In this document: piece after piece, positions 1-8,142 of the stretch
Numbering within the stretch: the first letter of the stretch is position 1
Layout of the letters: the number at the start of each line of letters is the position of its first letter
Assembly: GCA_000403295.2 (NCBI GenBank)
Contig: KE159611.1
Location: 129,456-193,455 of the forward strand
DNA: 64,000 nucleotides
Reading direction: 5' to 3'
From: Lachnospiraceae bacterium M18-1
GTDB lineage: Bacteria > Bacillota > Clostridia > Lachnospirales > Lachnospiraceae
Position numbers and translations under genes: made by a program
Notes under the pieces: model-generated
The model's database searches: none
The model's input: only the letters and a program-made list of their open reading frames with translations
What the model was told of the DNA's origin: nothing

Positions 1-145
1 TAATGCAAGCCTGGTTTACAGTCGCCATTTACATTAAAGAACCTGCCCATCACATCACCATGCCTTTCTATCCCATGCTTCTCTGTTTTTTATACTACCA
101 TGCGGTATGGAAAATAGCAAGCAAATGCGCCTTCACGAAAATAAA

Positions 146-179
146 AAACAGAGCCGGGATATCTGGCTGGGCTCTGTTT
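146..179 (-). terminator. Rho-independent terminator of the ABC operon
   Basis: A 10-bp perfect stem (146-155 with 170-179) around a 14-nt loop is followed, reading the minus strand, by a run of six T (143-148 region on the plus strand is A-rich). It lies just beyond the stop of the last gene of the minus-strand operon. No gene is supported in 1-196. Confidence 0.85.
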
Positions 180-196
180 GTGACGGCTGCAGATTT

Positions 197-760
197 CTAT
201 GTAAACTGCAGCCGGATCATTTTCTTTGTCGGATAAAATGATAAAACATAATAATATTGTTTTTCCTGGATATGTTCCCAGTCTTTTTTTGTAAAGCTGC
301 GTGGTATAATAGGAAACGTTAAGGTTATAGATCTTGTTTCCTGATCCGCAAGTTCAAAAATAGATTGCATATGATTCTGATTAAAATATGCCAGCGCATT
401 GATTCCAACTCCGCCTGACCATCCAAGGGTTTCAATCCTCCTATAGGCTGCTTCTACTTTTTTGCTTTCTCCGCTCACGTTTTTAATCTGCACCTCAAAG
501 GTAATCATACATAATCCATCTGAATAAATAATTTCTTCCGGAACCTGGAGCCGCTCCAACTCTTCCGTTGTATAAAAATGGGCATTTTTTACAAGCATTT
601 CCACTCCGTCCGTCTCAATCGGTTCTTCCATTCCTACGATTTCTACCGCAGCCTGCGGATATTTTTGATTAATCCGATCATACCCAAAGAAAAACAGAAT
701 CAGAATAAGAAGCGCAAATGCTATGATACAAAACCGTTTCCATAATCTGGATTTCCTCAT
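197..760 (-). CDS. Membrane-anchored DUF4352-like protein, last gene of ABC operon
   Basis: A 187-residue protein with a short basic N-terminus, one hydrophobic segment (about residues 8-26) and an extracytoplasmic remainder. The later part (SDGLCMITFEVQIKNVSGES and a strand-rich region after it) resembles the immunoglobulin-like fold of DUF4352-type proteins, which is an inference from pattern only. The start at 760 is chosen because AAAGGAG lies 8 nt upstream and the ATG overlaps the stop of the ABC ATPase gene as ATGA, so the two are translationally coupled. It is the last gene before the terminator and probably serves the same export or immunity system. No function can be named. Confidence 0.75.
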   Translation of the reverse strand: MRKSRLWKRFCIIAFALLILILFFFGYDRINQKYPQAAVEIVGMEEPIETDGVEMLVKNAHFYTTEELERLQVPEEIIYSDGLCMITFEVQIKNVSGESKKVEAAYRRIETLGWSGGVGINALAYFNQNHMQSIFELADQETRSITLTFPIIPRSFTKKDWEHIQEKQYYYVLSFYPTKKMIRLQFT

Positions 761-1404
761 GATACAGTCTCCTTTATCTCTTTCAGGCATCCATTTTCCA
801 TGTAAAAAATAACGTCTGATAAATACTTCAGCTCCTCTGTATCATGGCTGCTCAGCAAGATCAAAGCACCCTTTTCCTTAAATTCCAGCAGAATCTTTCT
901 CAGACGTTCCACGCTTCCCTCATCCAGCGCATTGGTAGGCTCGTCAAGTACGATCAGCTCCGGATCCTCTACAATCGCAGCGGCAATTCCAAGCTTCTGC
1001 TTCATTCCCAAGGAATATTTTTTATACTTTTTCTTCTCCTCCGGATCAAGCCCGACTTTGCGCAATGCTTCTGCAATTGCAGTATCATCGACTTTTTGCT
1101 GGATATCTGTCAGCATTTTTAAATTATCAAACCCGGAATATCCTCCAAGGAATCCCGGTGTCTCAATCAAGGCGCCTGCATTGGGCGGAAATGAGAAATC
1201 CTTTCCGAGAATTTTTCCGTCAATCATTATCCTTCCATGAGTCGGCAATATCAGGCCGCAGACCATACGCATCAGCATCGTCTTTCCTGATCCGTTCTTC
1301 CCCTTCAGGCCATAGATCGTTCCTGATTCCAGCTCCATATTAATCTGGTTCAAAACCATTGCCTGTCCGATTTTCTTTGTCACATTTTCCACTTTAATCT
1401 GCAT
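757..1404 (-). CDS. ABC transporter ATP-binding protein
   Basis: A 215-residue nucleotide-binding subunit. It has Walker A GKNGSGKT (about residues 35-42), the signature region YSLGMKQKLGIAAA, Walker B LIVLDEPTNALD and the H-loop SSHDTEE, so all ATPase motifs are intact. The family drives export or self-protection against peptides (bacitracin- or lantibiotic-type exporters). The start at 1404 gives a 5-nt spacing from GGGAGG; the adjacent ATG at 1407 is too close. Three membrane proteins without recognisable family motifs lie upstream in the same operon and are the likely permease partners. Substrate unknown; the secreted peptide at 4702-5127 is the obvious candidate. Confidence 0.92.
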   Translation of the reverse strand: MQIKVENVTKKIGQAMVLNQINMELESGTIYGLKGKNGSGKTMLMRMVCGLILPTHGRIMIDGKILGKDFSFPPNAGALIETPGFLGGYSGFDNLKMLTDIQQKVDDTAIAEALRKVGLDPEEKKKYKKYSLGMKQKLGIAAAIVEDPELIVLDEPTNALDEGSVERLRKILLEFKEKGALILLSSHDTEELKYLSDVIFYMENGCLKEIKETVS

Positions 1405-1468
1405 CATATCCTCCCTGCCATATCTGTTACTATTTACAGCCCATATCCCCACGCACTGCCAAGGAGCC

Positions 1469-2326
1469 CTATTTCACATCATACCGCCGTATGTACAGCA
1501 GTCCTGCCGCAACCGCTGCGGCAATCATAAAGAAAGCCGCGCAGATACCTTGTCCAAATGTCACTCCATCCGCTCCGATCAAGCTGCCGCTTCTAAAAAG
1601 CATAAGATAATTTCCCGGCAGAATAGGATCGCACAGGTATGCGGATGTTATAAGAACCACAAGCGTCACGATGTTTCCAATTGCCTGGTTCAAACAAATT
1701 GTAAATACCAATTGCCCCAAAACCAGCCCCGCAGAGATCAAAAAAGGCAGCAGGATACCGGATGCCGGCAGCCATTGCGGCGATAGTTTTTCCGATGTCA
1801 CTGCTGATAAACCATGGAGGATTGGCTGTATGTCAAACGATAATTCCCCAAAAGCAAATGAAAAAATAAGAATACTCAGTATTGAAAATACATAATAAAT
1901 AAAAACGTTCATCATTGACCAGATACATTTTCCGAGCCACCACAGCCCTCTGGATCTTAGCCGCAAAAGGACCGATCCGCCTTGAAGCTTCCAAGTTCTG
2001 ATTACATAGGCACTGATTATAAAAGACGGCCACCAGTGAAATATCAGCCAGACCGCAGGAACCTCAAATCTTGTCTGCGCTCCTGCTATGACAAATACCG
2101 GCATCCCTTTCATAAAAGAAAAGAGGAAATCCGCTGACGATGCTTTCCAGACAGTTCCGCTATATGCAGTCAAACTAATTACTTGATTCCGCAAAATCAG
2201 ACAGTTGAATCCGATCAAAAGAAAAGGAACCAGACACGCAGAGTAAGTATAGCCCCTGCCGCATTTTATATCGTAAATCACCAGTTTTCCAAGCATGGAG
2301 CATCCAGGATTTTTTGTTTCTTTCAT
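1469..2326 (-). CDS. ABC-2-like membrane protein (permease candidate 1)
   Basis: A 285-residue integral membrane protein with about six hydrophobic segments spread over its length and few soluble loops. The start at 2326 overlaps the stop of the upstream membrane protein as ATGA and has AAGGAC upstream; a longer reading from 2434 would run deep into that gene. It directly precedes the ATPase gene (gap about 65 bp). The layout suggests one of several permease subunits of a peptide ABC transporter. I do not recognise a named family. Confidence 0.8.
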   Translation of the reverse strand: MKETKNPGCSMLGKLVIYDIKCGRGYTYSACLVPFLLIGFNCLILRNQVISLTAYSGTVWKASSADFLFSFMKGMPVFVIAGAQTRFEVPAVWLIFHWWPSFIISAYVIRTWKLQGGSVLLRLRSRGLWWLGKCIWSMMNVFIYYVFSILSILIFSFAFGELSFDIQPILHGLSAVTSEKLSPQWLPASGILLPFLISAGLVLGQLVFTICLNQAIGNIVTLVVLITSAYLCDPILPGNYLMLFRSGSLIGADGVTFGQGICAAFFMIAAAVAAGLLYIRRYDVK

Positions 2327-3096
2327 AGAAAAAAGTCCTTTCGCATAATCTTGCTTTTTCCCATATGCCAGATCAATACGGCCAGCACGATACCGTAAAT
2401 GATGCTTTCTGTCATCTTCCAGGCTGAAAGCCACTTATCATAAGACGCATTTAATACATTATAAAATAGCTGCAGGGATTTATTCTGCAGGAACAATTCC
2501 GCTCCTGCCAGAGCAACAACAAAAATAATGACAAGTTCTTTGCTTTTTGCTGCCCATAGCGCAAATATGACCATCAGGCTGATACTAAAAAATTTCAAAA
2601 ATACTATAACAGAAGAGACGGCTAAAACCAGAGGAAAACAAACCGTGCTGGTGCGGTATTCTGTATTATAAAAAAACAATGACGCCGTACTGCTCCAATT
2701 TATATAGCTTCTTGACGCAAGCCCCCCTGCTATAAATATACATCCCTGAAAATAGGATGTCATCATTATGGAAAAAAGGGCTCCCTTGTATCCTTGTTTT
2801 CTCCATATCATCCGTCGGCTCCCTTCTCTTATGAGAGAACACGCCCTTCCCTGAGCATTGAAAAAATACAAAAGGAATAGAACTGTGACCGGTATAACCA
2901 GCACTCCAAACACCCATACATCCTGCGCCGCAATATAGCAGTCAGCCAGGCAATAATTCATGGATTGTTGTTTCCACATCCGCACATAGGCTGACAGGCA
3001 GCATACGACCAGAATCCCTGTTGATGTCAGATAAAGAAAAAGCAGCCATGCACAGGTACGGCAGCCTTTCCAGTATTCCTTTGTCCAATTCCGCAA
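2323..3096 (-). CDS. ABC-2-like membrane protein (permease candidate 2)
   Basis: A 257-residue polytopic membrane protein, hydrophobic segments near residues 15-36, 55-75, 105-125, 145-165, 172-192 and 220-245. The start is a TTG placed one base after the stop of the preceding gene, so it is probably read by coupled reinitiation; no strong ribosome site is visible and the exact start is uncertain. It ends in a 4-bp overlap with the next membrane gene. Size and layout match the neighbours on both sides, which suggests that three related permease-like subunits are made together. Confidence 0.75.
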   Translation of the reverse strand: MRNWTKEYWKGCRTCAWLLFLYLTSTGILVVCCLSAYVRMWKQQSMNYCLADCYIAAQDVWVFGVLVIPVTVLFLLYFFNAQGRACSLIREGSRRMIWRKQGYKGALFSIMMTSYFQGCIFIAGGLASRSYINWSSTASLFFYNTEYRTSTVCFPLVLAVSSVIVFLKFFSISLMVIFALWAAKSKELVIIFVVALAGAELFLQNKSLQLFYNVLNASYDKWLSAWKMTESIIYGIVLAVLIWHMGKSKIMRKDFFL

Positions 3097-3097
3097 T

Positions 3098-3925
3098 TTA
3101 GTATACGTCGTCTTTCAGTCCTTTCCCGAAAAAAACAGCCGTTTCAAAAACGAAAAGGCTTAGAAGTTCTACTAAAATCACCCTGCCGGAAGCCATTCCG
3201 GATCCCGGCAGCAAATAGAAAACCGAAGAGATGCTCGCATGTCCGGTCAGATTTCCTAATGCGTAAAGAAATATATGGATCAGGAGCGGCATTGATATCA
3301 CAATATATCTATAGTCTGCCAGCAAACCAAATGCCAGCCCTAACCCTGAGATCAACCCGCCAAAGACAAAATTAATGACCAGGAAGCCTCCCACGTATAA
3401 AAACGGATGTGTGTAAAATAGCTGATACCACATCACCGTTGCGTATATTGAGTACACACACGACGATATTTCCGGCAGTAGAGCAGGATAAATCATGAGC
3501 ATAAGCAAAAAATTTATACAGAGAGGGGCGATTGCCACAACCCCTCCGCACAAAAAAGCAGCGGCATATTTCGCTTTCAGATAAGGCATCCGTTTTGTCC
3601 GAAGATATACATTTTTCGCAAATCCGCTTTTTATATCGTCGTAATAGGATGCCCCGTAAGGAAGCACAGCTAATAACGGCAAAAGCATAGTATGAATAAA
3701 GCCCGGCAGATTGTAGGTATTCCCTCCCATCCAGATCATAAAAACAGAATAGGGCGCGCGATACGGATTTTTTTCTAATGACAGAATCCGGTCTACTGTT
3801 CCGAGATCGCCGATTCCATATATTATGAAATGCAGGACTGCCAATATACATTCAAACAGAAGCACAAAGGCCATTGTATATCCCAAAAAAGCCCTGCGCA
3901 TTTCGTTTTTAAATAATTTGTTCAT
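3098..3925 (-). CDS. ABC-2-like membrane protein (permease candidate 3)
   Basis: A 275-residue integral membrane protein with a cytoplasmic N-terminus (MNKLFKNEMRRAFLG) typical of ABC-2 permeases: a short amphipathic stretch before the first transmembrane segment (about 13-35). Six hydrophobic segments follow. The start at 3925 is set by GGGAGGG 5 nt upstream; the reading frame is open further upstream but would overlap the preceding gene. It probably forms the membrane channel with the two downstream proteins and the ATPase. Confidence 0.8.
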   Translation of the reverse strand: MNKLFKNEMRRAFLGYTMAFVLLFECILAVLHFIIYGIGDLGTVDRILSLEKNPYRAPYSVFMIWMGGNTYNLPGFIHTMLLPLLAVLPYGASYYDDIKSGFAKNVYLRTKRMPYLKAKYAAAFLCGGVVAIAPLCINFLLMLMIYPALLPEISSCVYSIYATVMWYQLFYTHPFLYVGGFLVINFVFGGLISGLGLAFGLLADYRYIVISMPLLIHIFLYALGNLTGHASISSVFYLLPGSGMASGRVILVELLSLFVFETAVFFGKGLKDDVY

Positions 3926-3956
3926 TTTGCCCTCCCCATGCCAGGTATGACCTCGT

Positions 3957-4673
3957 TCATTCAAGCTTTATGTACCTTGTATCTTCATTGTAACCTATGA
4001 TTCCTGACGGCCGGATAAAATATTCGTATGAAGAGTCCTGCAGCAATTCATCCGACACAGTATATGCAAGTTCACCTTCGTATTTTTCCCCTGGTTCCAG
4101 CGGATACGTCGCAGCCAGCATACCCCTGCCGGAATCCAGCCCTGAGAATGTACGCAATTCCTCCATTGTAATTTTGTCCTGGCTTCTGATTCGAATATAG
4201 TTGTTCATAAGATCCACCTCATCAACGGAATCACTTACATTCTCAATGGACACATCAAGGATAATATACGAATACGAACCTGCCATATTCCCATTTTCAT
4301 CTGCCTGTTGATATTCCGGCCATTTCATATAGGGTTCTATTATAAAATTTCCTTTTTCCTTTGTGACGCGCCAGGAATTTACTTTATATCTTATACCCCT
4401 TGTCACGGGGCTTTCAGACATTTTATAATAATTTTCTTCCGAAATTATTTCTTCCCCCTCCAAGACTTGCTCTTCAGGAACCATTCCTTTATCTGTGGAC
4501 AGCATATTTTCTTTATTTTCTTCTGCCAGTGTGTTCTCCTCCCCGGATGTCAAATCAGCTTGAGCCGAAAAAATATTATCAGATGAAAAAAGTTCTCCTG
4601 GTTTGATGAAGTATACAATAATAGTCCCCAGCATAAATAGCGCTGCAGTTCCCCATATAATTTTCTTAAGCAT
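3957..4673 (-). CDS. DUF5027-like membrane-anchored extracytoplasmic protein
   Basis: A 238-residue protein with one N-terminal membrane segment (about residues 5-22), a Glu-rich linker (about 40-80) and a strand-rich domain from about residue 85. The stretch with RGIRYKVNSWRVTKEKG and SYIILDVSIENVSDS looks like the DUF5027 proteins found next to clostridial bacteriocin-type ABC genes; this assignment is from memory of the family pattern. The domain would sit outside the membrane. GGAG lies 10 nt upstream of the ATG. It is the second gene after the peptide gene and could be an immunity or peptide-binding factor. Confidence 0.75.
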   Translation of the reverse strand: MLKKIIWGTAALFMLGTIIVYFIKPGELFSSDNIFSAQADLTSGEENTLAEENKENMLSTDKGMVPEEQVLEGEEIISEENYYKMSESPVTRGIRYKVNSWRVTKEKGNFIIEPYMKWPEYQQADENGNMAGSYSYIILDVSIENVSDSVDEVDLMNNYIRIRSQDKITMEELRTFSGLDSGRGMLAATYPLEPGEKYEGELAYTVSDELLQDSSYEYFIRPSGIIGYNEDTRYIKLE

Positions 4674-4701
4674 ACATTGCGCACTCCTGTTTTATTTTGA
4701 C

Positions 4702-5127
4702 TTATACGCTGTCTGGACTCCATAATCCATGCAGATATGAAGGAGTGTGGGGCTCTGGCGATAACAAAAGTCTCACTCGGATAGTATCCTTCCCAGGCAC
4801 TAAGCCGTAATTTTCAAATGCATCATTATAAAGGAAATATTCTCTACCACTTTCTACTTTAAAATACTTATTAATCGAACAATTTCTGTTATATTCATCC
4901 ATTAAATTTACGAACGCATTAACATCCCCCTTGTGGAATACGTAGAAAGAAGTATCGTCCTCTTTATAACGATAACCAGTGGACACATTTCCTCCGTTTC
5001 CATTATATTAAAATGCGTATTCTGAATCCCATGCTGCAGCTTGCCCTACAATTGCCTGCAACGGACTGAAAAGCATTGTCAAAGATAGTACTGCCATTGC
5101 TCCAAATACTTTTTTCGTTATTCTCAT
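4702..5127 (-). pseudogene. Secreted peptide gene interrupted by an in-frame TAA (DUF2712-like)
   Basis: Reading from ATG at 5125-5127 (GGAG 10 nt upstream) gives a 39-residue start with a clear signal peptide: basic MRITKK, a hydrophobic core, and a cleavage region near GQAAA. The frame meets TAA at 5008-5010 after EYAF, then continues open in the same frame for another 102 codons to 4702, ending in GLWSPDSV. The downstream half alone has only an internal GTG (4986). The joined product would be about 141 residues and its layout (signal, YxF start, GYRY, terminal GxWSPDS) resembles DUF2712-type secreted peptides. Either a nonsense mutation, a sequencing error, or a true early stop explains it. 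First gene of the ABC operon. Confidence 0.7.
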
Positions 5128-5188
5128 ACCTTATATCTCCTTTTTCAACTATTTTTCCTTTAGTTTTCGAAAACCTTCGTTCAACTTT

Positions 5189-5216
5189 ATTTTATCATTT
5201 TTTTTAGTTTTGTCAA
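5189..5216 (-). promoter_or_regulatory. Sigma-A promoter of the peptide/ABC operon
   Basis: On the minus strand TTGACA (5211-5216) and TAAAAT (5189-5194) are separated by 16 nt, in an A/T-rich setting about 60 bp upstream of the peptide gene. A perfect 12-bp palindrome (GTTTTCGAAAAC, 5163-5174) lies just downstream of the expected transcript start and could be an operator or part of a leader hairpin. Confidence 0.75.
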
Positions 5217-5519
5217 TATTTTTTTATTAAATCATTTCTTATCTATAAATGAGCAAATTTGAAATTTTATAAAAGTTTCCTAAAATGGCTTAAAATTAAA
5301 GGCATCACGCCTTTTTGGGTGTATACTGTATCTACTAAGAAAACAATAACCTGCAAAGAATGATATACTGGAGTGCAGTAAACTTTACCACTTAACGCCT
5401 GCTCACGAGCGCTGGTGTCTCAAGCTATATGGCAAAGTTTATCGCTTATAAGTATATAAATATACACAAAGTTTTTTTTTATAGATTTTATTTGTGTTTA
5501 TATTTTGTATAATTAAGTG
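5217..5519. other. Divergent intergenic region with a long imperfect inverted repeat
   Basis: No gene is seen here. The stretch 5378-5390 pairs imperfectly with 5430-5443 (GTAAACTTTACCA against TGGCAAAGTTTATC) and encloses a smaller GC-rich hairpin (GCTCACGAGC at 5401-5410). This could be a leader structure, an operator or an old mobile repeat. The rest is A/T-rich. Confidence 0.5.
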
Positions 5520-5547
5520 TTGACTTATATTACCTATAATGATAAAA
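5520..5547 (+). promoter_or_regulatory. Likely promoter of the blaI-blaR1-like operon
   Basis: TTGACT at 5520-5525 is followed after 16 nt by ATAAAA (5542-5547); an alternative TATAAT at 5535-5540 has no well-placed -35. The distance to the ribosome site GGAGG (5571-5575) is short, as expected for a self-regulated repressor operon. Confidence 0.45.
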
Positions 5548-5584
5548 TTTTTACAATATAAATCCAAAAAGGAGGCTGATTTCT

Positions 5585-5968
5585 ATAGGAAAATATAAGA
5601 TTACATCCCGTGAATTAGAAGTTCTGCGCGTATTTTGGGCATCAGATGTATCACTTACTGCAATTGATATCCCCCAAAAAAATCCCAAGCTCAAAATCAA
5701 TACTGTACAGGGAGTCATTAAAAACTTATTAAAGAAGAATTTTATCGAGGTCGATAATATCATATATCACAATACGGTCTTAACCAGAACCTTCAAACCC
5801 ATTTTGACACAGGAAGAGTATATGATGGATTACTTCGAATCGGGTTCTCTGGATACGAATACTTTTGTTGCCGCATTACTAAGTAATGAATCAAATCCAG
5901 AAACTTTAAAAAAACTGGAGGCAATTATTCAGGAACGGTTACAATCCATACAAAAGGAGTCTGAGTAA
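5585..5968 (+). CDS. BlaI/MecI-family repressor with a non-standard start codon
   Basis: This frame has no ATG, GTG or TTG near its start, but translates without stop into a 127-residue BlaI-type winged-helix protein. The N-terminal part (KITSRELEVLRVFWASDVSL) matches the family pattern of a first helix followed by the recognition wing (NTVQGVIKNLLKKNFIEV), and a C-terminal dimerisation part follows. A strong AAGGAGG site at 5569-5575 lies 9 nt before an ATA codon (5585), exactly where ATG would be expected; ATT at 5579 and CTG at 5576 are other candidates. It is followed by a BlaR1-type gene two bases after the stop, the usual operon. It would repress its own promoter and perhaps the divergent one. 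If the ATA is real, synthesis is weak or absent. Confidence 0.8.
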   Translation: MGKYKITSRELEVLRVFWASDVSLTAIDIPQKNPKLKINTVQGVIKNLLKKNFIEVDNIIYHNTVLTRTFKPILTQEEYMMDYFESGSLDTNTFVAALLSNESNPETLKKLEAIIQERLQSIQKESE

Positions 5969-5970
5969 AA

Positions 5971-7116
5971 ATGATTCTTTCCGTTACTTCATTTTTTACG
6001 GCAGTATTTTGGGGTAATCTGCTTATTATTTTCTTATATTTTTTTTGCAGTAGAAAAAAGTATTTATATAGTTTCTCTTACAATATACTTCTATTTTCTA
6101 CTGCGTTGATTCTATGCAGATTTTTCATACCTGTAGAATTTCCTTTCACAAAAACAGTACTTCTCGCCAAGCTGTATCCGCCCATAATCTGGTTTTTCAG
6201 ACTGGAATTATTGAATTTTGCTTCTTATACAATACATACTTATGATGTGTTACTCCTTATATGGGGAATTGGTTTCATTTATCGTATCCATAGGCTTTGG
6301 CAGCAATATAAAACCTTTACTGCAGCTTTACACTCGCTGCCGGTTAATATCCCCCTTTTAAACAGGTGTAAAAAGATATTATGTTATGAATTTTCAGCTG
6401 ATGATTCCCCCAAAAAAATTGTAATATTGCAATCTTGTTATATCTCATCACCGTTCATAACCGGATTTTTTAAACCTGTTATAGTGCTGCCTGACATTGA
6501 TTTTACGGATAACGAACTCCGCTATATCCTTTCTCACGAAGTGCAGCATTTCAAATTTCGTGATATGTTTTTAAAATTGAATATAGAAATTATAGCCTCG
6601 CTTTTTTGGTGGAATCCAGTGATACACTTATTAAAACATCAGGTAAATAATTTGCTGGAGTTACGAGTTGACACAGCGATTTCTATAAACTGGAGTACTC
6701 AACAAAAAGTGGATTATCTGCAATGCCTGGCAAATATTTATGAACGTAGTTCAAACCAAAAATATCAGCAGCTTGTCATGGGATTTTCAAAGGAAAACCG
6801 AGACTTTATTTTAGTGAGAGCGGATTCTTTATTTTACAAGAAAAAAACACTTTGCCATTCTGTCACTTTTGCCATGCTTTCCTTAGTTTGGGTCTTAATT
6901 TCTTTTTCCTTTGTATTCGAGCCATATAGTATTTCTCCTGACGTTGAAAAAAATACCTTTGCCCTAACAGATGATTGTTATATTATGCTAGACTCAGATG
7001 GGCAATATTATTTATATATGGATGATAAAAGGATGGGGATCGTAACAGATCCAGATGTAGAAGATTTTGAAAACACAAAATTCTATAACGATGAGATGGG
7101 AGAAATTCGAAGATGA
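5971..7116 (+). CDS. BlaR1/MecR1-type M56 membrane metalloprotease
   Basis: A 381-residue membrane protein with hydrophobic segments near residues 10-27, 35-52, 90-105 and 290-310, and the zinc protease motif HEVQH at 189-193 followed by FKFRDMFLK. A further Glu around residue 220 in NNLLELRVD fits the third zinc ligand region. M56 proteins sense an external signal and cleave the partner repressor. The extracellular C-terminal part is only about 70 residues and holds no penicillin-binding domain, so the ligand is not a beta-lactam bound by a PBP fold. AAGGAG is 12 nt upstream; the last codon overlaps the next gene as ATGA. Confidence 0.9.
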   Translation: MILSVTSFFTAVFWGNLLIIFLYFFCSRKKYLYSFSYNILLFSTALILCRFFIPVEFPFTKTVLLAKLYPPIIWFFRLELLNFASYTIHTYDVLLLIWGIGFIYRIHRLWQQYKTFTAALHSLPVNIPLLNRCKKILCYEFSADDSPKKIVILQSCYISSPFITGFFKPVIVLPDIDFTDNELRYILSHEVQHFKFRDMFLKLNIEIIASLFWWNPVIHLLKHQVNNLLELRVDTAISINWSTQQKVDYLQCLANIYERSSNQKYQQLVMGFSKENRDFILVRADSLFYKKKTLCHSVTFAMLSLVWVLISFSFVFEPYSISPDVEKNTFALTDDCYIMLDSDGQYYLYMDDKRMGIVTDPDVEDFENTKFYNDEMGEIRR

Positions 7117-7397
7117 ATAAAAAATTTGTTATTTTAATATTTACTTCTATAATAGTAATGTTTACACCTATATATACTTTTGCGTCAGAAAATAATCCTT
7201 GCCAGTTTCAAGAAAACACAAACCTTTTATACGCTAATCAGAATTTACCAGTCGCAAAGAAAACCTCACAAAACAGTACGATTTCTCCTCAAAGTGACTA
7301 TATCAACTGGAGATATCAATATATTAACGGTGTTTTGTATAAACGCTTGTATAATTATTCTACAAATAAATGGGTTGGGAATTGGATTAAGGTATAA
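7113..7397 (+). CDS. Small secreted peptide co-transcribed with blaIR-like genes
   Basis: A 94-residue protein with a textbook signal peptide (MNKKFVILIFTSIIVMFTPI, cleavage likely after YTFA). The mature part is Asn/Gln-rich and ends in an aromatic-rich motif, YINWRYQYINGVLYKRLYN followed by STNKWVGNWIKV, a tail shared in my experience by small secreted clostridial proteins. Its start overlaps the stop of the protease gene as ATGA, so it is made with the sensor. It may be the signal read by the sensor, a processed effector, or a toxin. No named function. Confidence 0.75.
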   Translation: MNKKFVILIFTSIIVMFTPIYTFASENNPCQFQENTNLLYANQNLPVAKKTSQNSTISPQSDYINWRYQYINGVLYKRLYNYSTNKWVGNWIKV

Positions 7398-7465
7398 AAT
7401 TTACGATAATATCACAACCTATTCGACATGCCTTTTACCGAAATAATTTTGCATTGCTTTATAGA

Positions 7466-7491
7466 GCTGCCCGTCCGGGCAGCCCCTTTTT
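7466..7491 (+). terminator. Terminator after the blaIR-peptide operon
   Basis: Perfect 8-bp stem GCTGCCCG (7466-7473) with CGGGCAGC (7476-7483), 2-nt loop, then CCCTTTTT. It lies about 70 bp after the peptide stop and just before the remnant at 7490. Confidence 0.75.
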
Positions 7492-7682
7492 ATCCAATAT
7501 TTTCCAAAAGCTCCGCAGTATCCACAAACAGCACTTCATCCTTCTCTCGTCCCTTTTCCAAAACCTGCTCTGTGAATCCACTCTTGGAGAACAGCATAAA
7601 GTAAGATTTTCCCGGCCGCCAAACACCTCATATCCTCTCAAAATACCTGTCCCATATAATGGTTGTAATCCGGTTCGATCTG
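7490..7682 (-). pseudogene. Remnant of a DUF234-type ATPase gene
   Basis: Reading the minus strand, the last 42 codons (PGKSYFMLFSKSGFTEQVLE and onward to a TAA at 7490) are clearly the C-terminus of the same protein as the intact gene at 10341-11744 (PGKSYFMLFSKRGFTERVLE). About 30 bases further, 7638-7680 matches 10706-10752 of that gene, so roughly 235 bp in between are deleted and everything upstream is missing. No start codon or functional domain remains. It shows that this ATPase family has been duplicated and lost locally. Confidence 0.8.
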
Positions 7683-7719
7683 TAACAACTACTTCCCTAT
7701 TTTCCCTGATATAACTTTA

Positions 7720-8142
7720 CTACTCCCCTTCCTCCAAAGGCTCATAAAAATTCGGCAGTGTCCCCCGTATATCCGCACGGAGTTCCAATCTGTCCATCCG
7801 CTTTTCTTCCAATTTTTTACTCTCCTGCGATGTCTTTGCCGTATCGCTTAACTGCGCCTGTTCAACCGCAGTTCCATCCTCCCTCTTACTTGCCCTGAGC
7901 TCGCCTGTGATTTCTTCCAGCTTCTTTTCCAGCAGTTCAATTTGTTCTTCCGATGCCCCGCTGTCTCCGGATGTTCCTTTCATAAGGAGCAGTGCGTTTT
8001 GAATCGACTGTTTTTCTGCCTCCAGGGTTTTCTGCTGCTTTTCCGCCGTTTTCTTCGCAGCCGGATTCAAACGATCTGACACTCTGTCGTTTTTCATCAT
8101 TTTCAATGGATTTACATAATTGGGCCTTACATTGTTTACCAT
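7720..8142 (-). CDS. Hypothetical coiled-coil protein
   Basis: A 140-residue hydrophilic protein with no signal peptide or membrane segment. Residues about 25-60 and 64-85 are rich in Lys, Glu, Gln and Leu with heptad spacing (EEQIELLEKKLEEITGELRA), so one or two coiled coils are likely. GGAGG lies 9 nt upstream of the ATG. It sits between an ATPase remnant and the stop of a histidine kinase gene and is probably separately transcribed or the tail of that operon. I do not recognise a family. Confidence 0.7.
   Translation of the reverse strand: MVNNVRPNYVNPLKMMKNDRVSDRLNPAAKKTAEKQQKTLEAEKQSIQNALLLMKGTSGDSGASEEQIELLEKKLEEITGELRASKREDGTAVEQAQLSDTAKTSQESKKLEEKRMDRLELRADIRGTLPNFYEPLEEGE

Noticed and set aside
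3..236. 77-codon plus-strand open frame at the left end
   Set aside because: No ribosome site or recognisable protein; it runs through the terminator of the minus-strand operon.
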